DNA of 64,000 nucleotides from Ianthella basta (lineage: Eukaryota; Porifera; Demospongiae; Verongiida; Ianthellidae), in the NCBI GenBank assembly GCA_964019415.1, contig OZ025879.1, forward strand, positions 325,001 to 389,000, in the 5' to 3' direction. Of the stretch, positions 50,602 through 60,604 are shown in pieces; the stretch's first letter is position 1, and every line of letters begins with the position of its first letter. A program made the position numbers and the translations under genes. The notes below the pieces were generated by a model. It was not told the DNA's origin, made no database searches, and saw nothing but the letters and a program-made list of their open reading frames with translations.

Positions 50602-53600
50602 CTACACCTTGTCATTAGTGAGAGGGTCCAATTTGGAGAAGATGTTTGACCAAGCTTCATAAATACTCCCAGACGCATCCTTGACGGCTCCTTTGGTTTT
50701 GGCGGATGATGTTTGCTTCTTTGTTGGTGGTGCTGCCTTGCTGGTGAGCATAGGTGCAGCAGAGGGCTGCTTGGTGGGTAGGGCAGACGCAGTGGACATA
50801 GAGGGCACCATTGGTGTCGGCTGCAAAGTCATCTGGTGAGGAGCGGGAGTGGAGGACAATCCCCACAAGCCTAGGGATTGTAGTGTCCCAGAGCCATCCG
50901 GTTGTTGGCTGTCTTGCAAAGTAGCTTCGGCCATCAACAAGTCCCCACTGCTTGCATTGCCAGTTTGTTGTGTCTGTGCTGGTTGATTGGATGAGGGCAT
51001 GCCCCCACCGAGGAACTCATCTAGAGGGTCTTCCACTGGGGCGGAGAATGGTTTGTCGCCCAGCAGACATTCAAGCTCCTTCTGCCAGTCTGAGGAGGCC
51101 TCTTCCCCGGTCTGCTCCTGGGCACTGGCACCGAGGAAGGATGACAGCTGGTCCCACTGATCCTCGCTGTCCTGGGGTGGCTGGTCGCCTGGTGCTGCCT
51201 GCTCCTGCAGCGGAAGAGTCTCCATCTTCAGCAGCCCCCGCAGTGCTTCTAGTGACTGCTCCTCTCCATTGGGGGGTGCCAAATCTCCGGCTGTACCAAC
51301 CTGCTTCCCATCTGCTGGGGGTACAGGGTTGCCCCAGGAGAGGAGAGAGAGGAGGGGGTCATCTTCCTCTTTACTTGGTGCTGCTACGTCATCAGTGGAA
51401 GTTGTATTCTTCTGTGCTCCATCCTCTTCTGGCTGGGTCTGGGCTTCATCTGCAACAGGAAATGCATCAATGTCCAGCAGAAGACCCACATCGTCATCCT
51501 CCGTATCCTTCGCTTGAGGCTCCGTAGCCTCTGTTGCACCATCACGTGCTTGTAGTAAATCCTTCTCCTCCATAATCTCTACTGAGCGTCGGTACTGGGG
51601 ATGGTGGTTAGCCTTGATCTCAAGGAGCACCTTCTGCAGGTCCTTGCAGGCCTCATCAAAGAACGCCAACAGTCCATTCTGGTAGGTTGGGAGTGACTTG
51701 GACAGCATGTTGCAGCGACTGACCACTGCCATCTCTATCTTCTCTGCAGTGTCCACCTTGAGCTTCTCATATCTCTCACGTGCCTCCTTCACCTGCACCT
51801 GAGCCTACAAGAGATAGAGACAGAAAGAGAGAGTCAGAGGGCAAGAAGGAAGGATAGGAGGCAGAGTGAAGGAGACGTGGGACAAGAACAAGGTAGGGAG
51901 GAAAGGTAAGGAGAGCAGCCAGTCAGGGTATTGTGGACTGGTGCTATCGGTTCCTCTTACATGTCTGAATTTGGTGAGTTGACCACTGTTGTCTGGGTCA
52001 TTCAGCTTCCCTGACTCTTTCTTCATCCACAGCAAGGCTGCTCTATACTCTGTCCTTGCCTTCTCCAGCCTCTTCGTTGACTCTGTGAGGTCTGTCAGAG
52101 CACAGGAGAGGAACATGTGGAGGTCGTGGTACAGCTGTCCCAGAGCAGGGTTCACTTTGTTCCTACGTACATGGGTGAATGAAAGGAAAGGATAGACACT
52201 ATAGTGATTGTGTGTGTGTGTGTGTGTGTGTGCATGTGCGTTCCAAGAGTTGGAACCAGAGGGAGTCAGAGGCGCACTCCCAACTACGCAGCACACGACA
52301 GTGTGTGTTGTGGGTGTGTTCATGTGACATTGTGATGTGCGTGACTCAGGCATTGCACTGTCATGCATCCTCACACCAATGTTGCTTCTACCACGACTCA
52401 GTGTTTAGGCCTTGTGGTGCAACAGTCTGATGGATCACTGACCCACAGCTACACTCAGCCTATTTCCACTTAACACTACCTCCTGTACAGGTGCTCTTCA
52501 TTCACTGCACTCACCACGAAGAAGCCGTCTTCTGCTCAATACCTCCCACATCTTTCATCACCTTGGAGACGGAAGTCACCTCATTGTCACTGGTGCTCAC
52601 AAGTAGCCTGCCCAAGTCATAATGCTTCGACACCAGCTCTGGGGGCGGGGCAGGGGCGTGGAGGGGAGGCGGCAGAGGATATAGCAGCATGCAATGGCTT
52701 GGACACCCTCAACACATGGCTACACCTAACTGTCAATGGAGAGTGTGCTAGGACTATTGAAAGGACAGTGCAAGCTACATTTCTTGGAAGATCATGTTTG
52801 AGGCGGAAATGCCCTGTAACAGCCATTGATCATTCCTGCTACGTTACCACTTGAAAGTCTACCAAGCCTACTATATATCATGTTTGAGATTCTACATGTA
52901 TGTGTGTACACCACTTTCTCTTCAATACTAATGAGATTAGGCAGCTGACACACATAGTGGCTTGACCACACACACACACACATATGCTGCAACATTGCTG
53001 CACTCCCACTCACCAACTACTGTCTTCTGGTACGTCTTCAAACTCATACTCATTCCATTGCATGATGCTTCCAACCGCCTCGCTCGCTAACACGGTGGAG
53101 GAAGATGAGGAGTGTGTACAGGGGAGGGGGGGGGAGAAGGGGATGAGACAACAACCAGTCAACACACTATGGGATACAGCAATTTATACCAATGAATAGA
53201 ATGTTCTTTAACCCCACCCCCCACCCCACAGTGCTGACCAGCTAACAGCCTGCTGGTCTGTGAAATAGACAATGAGTACACATTGCCATCCACTGTGAGT
53301 GTGTGCTGCTACACAACAGGAACATGAAAGTGTGTCTCGTGCCAACCAAGTAACAGCGAGGCTGTTCGGCACACTGTTAGCACACCAGTATACCAGTACT
53401 GTTAGCACACCAGTATACCAGTACTGTTAGCACACCAGTATACCAGTGCTGTTAGCACACCAGTATACCAGTACTGTTAGCACACCAGTATACCAGTACT
53501 GTTAGCACACCAGTATACCAGTACTGTTAGCACACCAGTATACCAGTACTGTTAGCACACCAGTATACCAGTACTGTTAGCACACCAGTATACCAGTACT

Positions 53601-54238
53601 GTTAGCGCACCAGTATACCAGTGTTTCGTGAGTGTGCACGTGAACGTGGTGCTAGTACACGTGAGCCGTTCGAGCAGCCCTCACCACACACACAACAATA
53701 GCAGCATCAACGTGTGATTAATAGGTTCACGGTGTACGCCCCAGTGGTGCTGGGTGCTGCTGGGGCAAGGCACCCGTATCCCCACTCCACTCTCACCCCC
53801 ACAAGAGGTCACTTCTTGCAGTAAAGATACATCACGTTCAACTATGCTATACCTCCACTTGCCCATTGCTCTGACTGTGCCTACCCTCCAACAGTCTAAC
53901 GCCACACACATGTAATGTAGTATCCTCCACATGCATGCACGGATGTCCGAATTTACTAAAACCTATCAACAATATAAACACTTCACATCACTAGCATGCA
54001 CAGAACAGAACGCCCTGTGGAGAGGATGGTCGCTCACTTGTAATCTAAGGTCAATGTCCGCGTCGTCTGCGATGATGTGTTCATCCTGGTCCTTGCCCAG
54101 CTTCTGGATCAGCGACTGTTTTGTCTCCCAGTATCGCCTTTTAATCTTGGTCTCTAGAGTAGTGGGTTGACCCGACTCGTCGTGCACAGAGCCGTAGAAA
54201 AGAGTGCTCGGTCCAGCCTTTTTACCCACGCCTTGCAT
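50602..54238 (-). CDS. ICA1: Islet cell autoantigen 1 (ICA69), AH/BAR-domain protein
   Basis: Arfaptin-homology BAR protein that partners PICK1 and acts in Golgi and dense-core vesicle trafficking. The first exon (about 54037-54238) begins MQGVGKKAG and gives KRRYWETKQSLIQKLGKDQD and EHIIADDADIDLRLQ, matching the human QQRYWETKQAFIKATGKKED block. Further exons: 53014-53088 (LEASCNGMSMSLKTYQKTVV), 52512-52638 (ELVSKHYDLGRLLVSTSDNE), 51961-52161 (TEYRAALLWMKKESGKL) and 50602-51804 (SRCNMLSKSLPTYQNGLLAF). The large last exon encodes the acidic ICA69 C-terminal domain, ending AWSNIFSKLDPLTNDKV, parallel to LFADLDPLSN in human. Head to head with the BTB-kelch gene. Confidence 0.91.
53395..53622. 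repeat. 25-bp minisatellite, about 9 copies, in ICA1 intron 1
   Basis: ACTGTTAGCACACCAGTATACCAGT repeats almost perfectly, with a few A/G changes. Confidence 0.95.
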
Positions 54239-54462
54239 CTCTCACACCAACCACAGATATAACACGAATTCACGCTATCCCTCTCGACTCGACAGGGAGC
54301 TCTCGAACAGGAAAACCCCAAGGGCGTTTATTGCTCTGTAGCGCACAGTGCGTCTAGTAGAAGGCAAGGGTGGGGGGGTCGTAGTCGACAGACCGCGCGG
54401 CACATGGCCCGCCAAAAGGTGTACAAATAAACGAATGATAGCAAGGCCCACTCAAGTGCGGG
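54239..54462. promoter_or_regulatory. Divergent promoter ICA1/IVNS1ABP
   Basis: 224 bp between the two start codons; CpG-containing with GGGGGGG and GTCGACAG segments. No TATA box is evident next to either start. Confidence 0.5.
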
Positions 54463-56367
54463 ATGGAAGTCGTTCGCGATTCGACTCTCTGTGCAAAGCT
54501 GCAGAGCTGGAAAGATTCCGGCCAGTTCTGCGACCTCACCATGCTCATGGGCGAAGAGACGGTGAAAGCGCACGCCTGCATCGTGGCTGCTGCCCTCCCC
54601 CCCATCCAGGAGCTACTAATGAAGACTTGGAAGAGCGGCGCCAAGACTACTACGGGATACTCAATCCGCCTAGACGACCTCTGTCAGTACAGCGAGGTAG
54701 TGCAGGGCATTGTGGACCACGTGTACGGCCGAGGCCTGGAGGTGAACCAACGAAACGTGCTGTGCTTCCTGAAAGCGGCCGCCTCGCTCAAGTACGATCC
54801 CGCAGTGGAAGAGTGCCTCTCGTTCATGGTGGAGAACGTCACACCCCAGACCGCCCTGACGTGGTACAACGCGGCCCGCGAGTGTAACGTCCAGCAGGCC
54901 AGCAGCGACCTTTTGCAGTATATCAACGAGCGCTTTGGAGAGATCGCCAAGACCGACTCCTTCCTCCAGTTGCCCCGTGTCAGCGCCGAAGTGGTTGTGC
55001 CGGAGGGGAAAGAGACCTGTTTGCAGCAGCAGAAACTCTTTAAGAGGGCCATCAGCTATGTGGAGGACCTCCTTTCTGCCTCCAGCACCGCCCTGGAGTC
55101 GTACTGCGAGCATGCCATCATCCTCCAGTCTGACCAGCACCTTGGCTTGCCCTTGCTGGAAGAACAGGATGACTCGCCCTTCACAGCCTTCCAGTCCCCT
55201 GGTCGTCCATTCCCCTTGTTGACCACAATGAATGGCAGCAGCTCCTTCAAGAAGTCCCCTGCCCGACAACTCATCCTAGAGGGCCACAATGGGGAGGAGG
55301 AGGGTCTGCTTGCAAGTGCCTGCGTCCCTGAAGACAAGCACAGTTCCTTTGTCCTTGCCTCCCTGGAGCAGCCTACCTCTGCTATTGCCATTGTGCGCGT
55401 GAGAGGCCAGTTTGCTTCCCTCAGTGTGAGCTGTCAGTACCCTGTCCCACGAGGCACTCCAAGCCCCACCACTGGAATAATCATGGACCCCACCTCCAAC
55501 CTCACCTTCCTGCCAAGCATGCGAGAGGGACGGAGTGGTTTTGGCTGTGCCGTCACTAGCAAGGGCATCTCTGTGTTTGGTGGGTACAACCGAGATGGGT
55601 GCCTATGCTCAGCTGAGAGTTACACTGAGGAGGAGGGCTGGAACCACCTACCAGGCTTGACGAGCAAGCGAGGGCGCCTGGCTGCTGCATCAGTTGGAGG
55701 AACTGTGTATGCCATCGGTGGCAGCAATGGGATGAACAATCTGAGCAGTGTCGAGGTGTATTGCCCTGATGACAGTGATGACTGGAGCAAGACAACCAAG
55801 CATATGGTTCAACCGAGGAGCCAGTTTGCAGCTGTAGCCGTATCAAACACTGTCTATGCCATTGGAGGCAGCCAGCAATCCCAGGCCCTGCAGAGTGTGG
55901 AGTGCCTTGATGTGGCGTCGGGCGTGTGGTCACCGAGCAAGGCGATGACAACACCCAGAGCAGAGCTAGTGGCTGTGGAACACGACGGAGATGTCTATGC
56001 CATCGGTGGAACCAACTACCGGCATTGCCTTGCTTCCGTGGAACGCTTCAATGCCCTTGATGGTACTTGGGAGCCTCTACCAGCCATGACCACACGGAGA
56101 CGTGGTGCTGCAGCAGTGTCATTTGAAGGACGTATCTATGTGTTCGGTGGTTGTGACGGCCGGGGACTGCTGCGATCAGTAGAAATCTTCTCCCCGGAAA
56201 GCAACACCTGGTCTGAAGCGCCAAGCATGGCACAGCCACGCTGTGGGGCACAGGCAGTTGTGTACAAGGGCTCCATCTACATCCTGGGTGGGTACTCGAC
56301 GTGGGGCTTCCTCACCACGATGGAACGCTATGTTCCTGCATCTCAGTCTTGGAGTTCGTACTGTTGA
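54463..56367 (+). CDS. IVNS1ABP: BTB-BACK-kelch protein, IVNS1ABP-like, single exon
   Basis: Kelch-family protein; vertebrate IVNS1ABP binds actin and splicing factors and can act with cullin-3. The BTB domain is at about residues 15-115 (SGQFCDLTMLMGEETVKAH), BACK at about 125-230 with SFLQLPRV and KLFKRAISYVEDLL. A linker follows (SFVLASLEQPTSAIAIVRV) whose counterpart in human IVNS1ABP is NTYLCLAVLDGIFCVIFLHG. Six kelch blades run from about 355 to the end, each with GG and a downstream W (VFGGYNRDGCL, AIGGSNGMNN, AIGGSQQSQA, AIGGTNYRHC, VFGGCDGRGL, ILGGYSTWGF). The unusual linker favours IVNS1ABP over other KLHLs. The gene is uninterrupted by introns. Confidence 0.85.
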   Translation: MEVVRDSTLCAKLQSWKDSGQFCDLTMLMGEETVKAHACIVAAALPPIQELLMKTWKSGAKTTTGYSIRLDDLCQYSEVVQGIVDHVYGRGLEVNQRNVLCFLKAAASLKYDPAVEECLSFMVENVTPQTALTWYNAARECNVQQASSDLLQYINERFGEIAKTDSFLQLPRVSAEVVVPEGKETCLQQQKLFKRAISYVEDLLSASSTALESYCEHAIILQSDQHLGLPLLEEQDDSPFTAFQSPGRPFPLLTTMNGSSSFKKSPARQLILEGHNGEEEGLLASACVPEDKHSSFVLASLEQPTSAIAIVRVRGQFASLSVSCQYPVPRGTPSPTTGIIMDPTSNLTFLPSMREGRSGFGCAVTSKGISVFGGYNRDGCLCSAESYTEEEGWNHLPGLTSKRGRLAAASVGGTVYAIGGSNGMNNLSSVEVYCPDDSDDWSKTTKHMVQPRSQFAAVAVSNTVYAIGGSQQSQALQSVECLDVASGVWSPSKAMTTPRAELVAVEHDGDVYAIGGTNYRHCLASVERFNALDGTWEPLPAMTTRRRGAAAVSFEGRIYVFGGCDGRGLLRSVEIFSPESNTWSEAPSMAQPRCGAQAVVYKGSIYILGGYSTWGFLTTMERYVPASQSWSSYC

Positions 56368-56632
56368 GAGATGCGATTTGAACCATCTGTACTCGGTACT
56401 TCAAACCTTTCAACTTCTTTACTACGGTGCATGCTGTGTTAGCAATACCATTCATCCCCATTCTTTCATTTCTTTCTGTAATGTATACCGAACCACTCTG
56501 TGTTGACTGTGGCATGTTGTACTGTACTGTTTGTACACGTATTGGTACATTATGCATTGATATGTGCGGACTTGATCATGCCATTTCGTCTCACAACTGG
56601 TGCAAAGCATGCAAGTTTGCAATAGGCGGAAA

Positions 56633-56638
56633 ATTAAA
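56633..56638 (+). terminator. ATTAAA poly(A) signal of the IVNS1ABP-like gene
   Basis: Variant signal about 270 bp after the stop codon, in the interval shared with the SELENOF 3' UTR on the other strand. Confidence 0.45.
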
Positions 56639-56758
56639 GCCCAGTGATGCAGCATGATGTCAACATCCCTTTAGAAATGCATGGGTACTTAGTTTCAAAC
56701 ACTGTTCAAAGTCACTAGTGAAGATAAGCAATTAGACTCACAAAGCAATCAATTTAAA

Positions 56759-56830
56759 CAGGAGTTCAAACTATCCAATCCTGTTCACTGCCCAATGCAG
56801 TTTCAAACAGGGTCTTCATACAAACTCCTG
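56759..56830 (-). promoter_or_regulatory. SECIS element in the SELENOF 3' UTR
   Basis: On the minus strand the element has an 8-bp basal helix (CAGGAGTT with AACTCCTG), the quartet ATGA (56816-56819) opposite GGAT (56773-56776), helix CCTGTT/AACAGG, an unpaired AAA (56801-56803), and an upper helix CTGC/GCAG closing a short loop, typical of a type II eukaryotic SECIS. It lies 72 bp downstream of the SELENOF stop, the expected place for recoding the in-frame UGA. Confidence 0.88.
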
Positions 56831-56901
56831 TAAACATGACCAACAGTTGTGAGGAAGAGAGAATCCTAGAGGTGCTACATGTGTTTGAATGTGATAGTGA
56901 G

Positions 56902-56966
56902 TTACAGGACTGAGTCCAGCTTCTCCACAAGGAAGTCCTCTACCGTGTCTGTGTCCCACTTGTCAA

Positions 56967-57004
<38 letters not shown>

Positions 57005-59144
57005 GCGTGTGTGTGCACATGTATGCAGGTGGAGTGTGCAGATAGAAGAAACACACTAAACAACACAGGTGTTGTCAATTATGGTGCCACATGCCATGTC
57101 AGACCATGTCAGTTTATGTTACAAACTTGACCCTCTCTAGTAAACACTGCCAGTTGGCCAAAGTGACATTGGAAAATACCATTACTAACACGCCATTAAC
57201 ATGCTCTAGAACCACACCACCTGACACCCCACACTGCCCACTCACGCCAGGGTGTCTTCCACTTCATTAGATTCATTGATGAGCTTTAGTACAGGTTCAG
57301 CACCACGTTTGTACTGCAGCACCAAATAAGGCAGTCGTGTTTACACATCAAGTTCAACACCTTTACATCATCACAACAAACACACATGCTCATCTGAGGA
57401 ATGCTCATTGCATACACCCGACTGCATGACATTGTGTGCACAAGGGCTACTGCCAGGCACACACCTTGACTGTTAGGGTAGGGAACCTCGTGACTTTAGG
57501 CCCTTTCACAAAGGCTACACAAGAGGACAAGTGCAGAGGAAAAGCAGAGAAGCTACCAGTCAAACACCTTCTCTCGCCATGCTCACAAGGGAGTTGTGTC
57601 ACCAGATGCAGCTGACCATTGGCAACATGTAGCAAGCCAGTGGTGTAGTGCATGTGAGCTGCCTTGCAGCAAACTAACCCTGGATTTGGGGGTACTTGCC
57701 CAACTTTCATCCACACACTTCTAGGATAGCTGAAGGGAATTTCTGCACGGTAAACAGTAGGGTGAGGTGAGGTGAGGTGAGGTGATGAGGTGGTGGGGGG
57801 TGATGCCAACTGGCACACGACAGACACCACATGGCCAACACCTGCAAAACAATTGCCATATATGGCACAATCAGCAGAGGTACATGGTACCTGCAACACC
57901 AGGAAACTTTAATCACAAGGGGGTCATCAGGGCACAAAGGCTTCATTAACACATCCTACTTTAAGGGTCAAAGTATGCAGGGATTATTAGGCACAAAGTC
58001 AAAGGTCATGGTAGAATGTTCTGCAGTGGATCATTAATTTTAGGAATGCTGTGAACCCAGCGTCTGGAATAGTCTCTGTTATAAGAGGAGGCGTTGCACT
58101 TCCATCAAACAGCTGGGCAGACAATACTGAGCAGACAATGCTCATGCCAGGTGCTGACGAGGCTAGCTCACTATCTGCCCCAATGACCCTTCCTTTGTAT
58201 TCAATGGGCAAACAGCACAACTCTGCAGGACCACTGGTATGGGTTCCCAGCTGGGAGCAACCCATACACACCACAACACAAGGCCCTGGCAGCAGCACCA
58301 GCACTGGCCCACATGAGTGGCTGGCACGGCTCATCACAGCTCAATATGTCACACAATGCATTGACACGTGCTCCATTACACCAGGGTAGAGTATCCTAAT
58401 TACACCAGTCAAACCCTTTTAAGCACTGGCAACAGGAGAGGACAGACTACAAAGGCATACAGCGGGGTGAAGACGGAACAAGGAAGAACACTTCCTCCTC
58501 TTCCTTCCCCTTCCTCACCTGGCAGCATACAGCTGAGTGTAGCAGCTCTGATTCAAGTGCATTCATGGAAGTGCTAACTATAGTTAGCAGTGTAACATTA
58601 GCTGATACAGTGACCAGCCGGCACACTATCTGGCCAGATCTCTCTAAACTGATTAGTGCTTTACCATATGGGCTCCTGGTGGGCAGGCAGGGGTCAGTGT
58701 GGCTTCCTAATCAGGTATTCCTGTCCATGTCGCACACCGCAGTCGTGTCTATTAATACACCAGCTGTAATAATTAGGCCATAGTGCATTAGGGCTATGAT
58801 TAAGGATTGTATATAGCAAAATTTCATTCCTACAACAGGGATTACGTGACATGGACAAGACATGGCCGCAACAACGTACTAGCGTTATAAGCACCTGCAC
58901 ACAAACATGGTCAATGACAAGGCATACGCACTTTGACTACAGTCAGTCTCTCATCCTCCTTGAGGCAACACGAAAGGCAGCTTTCTCGAAGCTCTCCGAG
59001 TTTAAACTGCTTCAACTCTTCACAAGAGCTACACAGAAGGTTGGAAGTATAGCCCAGGTCGAAGCAGGATTCCGTCCCGACGGCTGCTCCTCCTGCCACA
59101 CTCAGGAGAAACACAAGGCCAAAACGGCCTACCAACGAGGCCAT
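56902..59144 (-). CDS. SELENOF: Selenoprotein F (Sep15), with UGA selenocysteine codon
   Basis: Thioredoxin-fold ER protein that binds UGGT and assists glycoprotein folding. Exon 1 (to 59144) has a signal peptide (GLVFLLSVAGGAAVG) and the Cys-rich UGGT-binding domain (GYTSNLLCSSCEELKQF, CLSCC). The redox exon (about 57670-57743) reads KFPSAILEVCG-U-KLGKYPQIQ, with TGA at 57707-57709 in the CxU motif where the vertebrate protein has VCGUKLG. Further exons give AFVKGPKVTRFPTLTVK, YKRGAEPVLKLINESN and DKWDTDTVEDFLVEKL, ending at TAA (56902-56904). Phases agree; the donor of exon 1 (ACT/GTAGTC) is the weakest junction. A SECIS follows in the 3' UTR. Standard prediction would cut this gene at the TGA. 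Confidence 0.93.
56970..57004. repeat. (GT)n in the last SELENOF intron
   Basis: About 14 GT dinucleotides; CA-rich on the sense strand, ending directly in the acceptor ACACACAG of the last exon. Confidence 0.9.
57745..58920 (-). other. SELENOF intron 1 (about 1.2 kb)
   Basis: Longer than most introns here. It has a GAGGT pentamer block (57760-57785) and a stretch at 58000-58390 open on both strands that is not recognised as any domain. No splice signals frame it convincingly. Confidence 0.55.
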
Positions 59145-59240
59145 TTTGTGCTCTTAACTTAACGCTTCATAGGCTCTTAAACACACGTGCATATTATTAA
59201 ACGCCAACATTGGCACCCGTGTTTTATGCATTGTACAGTA

Positions 59241-60557
59241 TTACTTTGTTACTCGAATGTGATAGCGTTCCAAATCTTCAGGCGGGACCTCCGAGGGAGC
59301 GTCAGTTAGCAGGTCATGGCCGTGATAGGACTTTGGAAATGCGATGACTTCCCTTATGCTGGCAGCCTTGCACAGAATGGCCATAAACCGATCAAACCCT
59401 ACACACACATACAAGAATAGTCAAATGCACACTTAACGCATCATGTCTAGAGTGGACTCTTATCTGTGTCATTGGGGTAATACAGGCTCATGATGTCAGC
59501 ACACTACTACCACCATAATGCTACACTCAGCCTCTCTCACCTAGGGCAATCCCACCGTGAGGCGGGCACCCCGCCCTCAGTCCTCTCAGCAGATGAGCAA
59601 ACACCTGAGGGTCCACCTTGAGCACATCGCGCAGCAGCCGCTCCTGTAGGTCGGCCTGGTGTATGCGGATGGACCCGCCCCCGAGCTCCACCCCATTGAC
59701 TACCAGGTCGTAATGCTGTCCCACCACCTGGGTTGGATCGCTGTCAAGGTAACCAATGTAGTCAGGACGGGGAGCCGTAAAGGGATGGTGGGCACATTCA
59801 TAGGAGCCTGACAAACAAAAGAACAAATTTAATATGATATGTGGCCACAAGCTATGCATGCAAGGAGAGGCTGTACAGAGACAGTATGTGTACCCTGGGG
59901 TTGGCCCTCCGCTGGGAAGAACAGGGGAAAGTTGACAATCCACAGGAAGTGAAGAACGTCGGGGTGGTACAGCTCCACTCCGTGCTGCTGCAACAAACCA
60001 GCACACTCCAACCTCAGCTTGCCCAGGATGTTGAACTGGAGGAGAGAGAAGGGAGAGACAGGAGAGAGGAGAGAGACAGGAGCAGCACTACAACCTCCAC
60101 TAGCGCATGCTGGAGTGGATACAGTGGAACCTGTCTAAGATGGTCACCGAGTTAGGCAGCCACCTCTCTAAAACAGCCGGCCTCCCTGGCCCCAAAATGG
60201 CACAAAAACATTGCAGCCGCCTCTCTATGAAGAACTGGTCCACAGGTGACTGTCTTAGACAGGCTTCACTGCACATACCTTATTCCTCCACTCCACCGAG
60301 TTGTACACCTCATCCCTTCCATTGTGTGCACTGCAGTGCAGTACAACCAGGTCGTCACTGGCGGCACTCAGCACACTCCTGGCAGACTCAGCAAGAGCTT
60401 GCACTTGACTGTCATCTGGGCCAGGCCCGCTGCCTTCTGGGACCACTGCTGCCGCCCCTCCTTCACAGCACCACTTCAGGTTCATCCCTGGGCCTGTCTC
60501 AGCCACCTCAGCTAGCCTGTCACAAAGAACATCTTTCCCTTCTTCTCCAAACAACAC
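59241..60557 (-). CDS. DARS2: Mitochondrial-type aspartyl-tRNA synthetase, C-terminal part (5' end outside)
   Basis: Class II synthetase charging mitochondrial tRNA-Asp. Four exons on the minus strand: 60279-60557 (GAD insert domain, from [12 protein letters not shown] to NSVEWRNK), 59894-60035 ([30 protein letters not shown]), 59541-59807 ([47 protein letters not shown]) and 59241-59398 ([20 protein letters not shown] to YHIRVTK-stop). Motif 3, GIALGFDRF, is intact across an intron. These match the bacterial-type (GAD-containing) AspRS. The anticodon-binding domain and motifs 1 and 2 must lie upstream, beyond the satellite and the window end. The stop is 97 bp upstream of the SELENOF start. 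Confidence 0.9.
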
Positions 60558-60604
60558 CTGAGAGAATGACAAAACATAACTTTGAACCAAAATGCACCAA
60601 TGGT

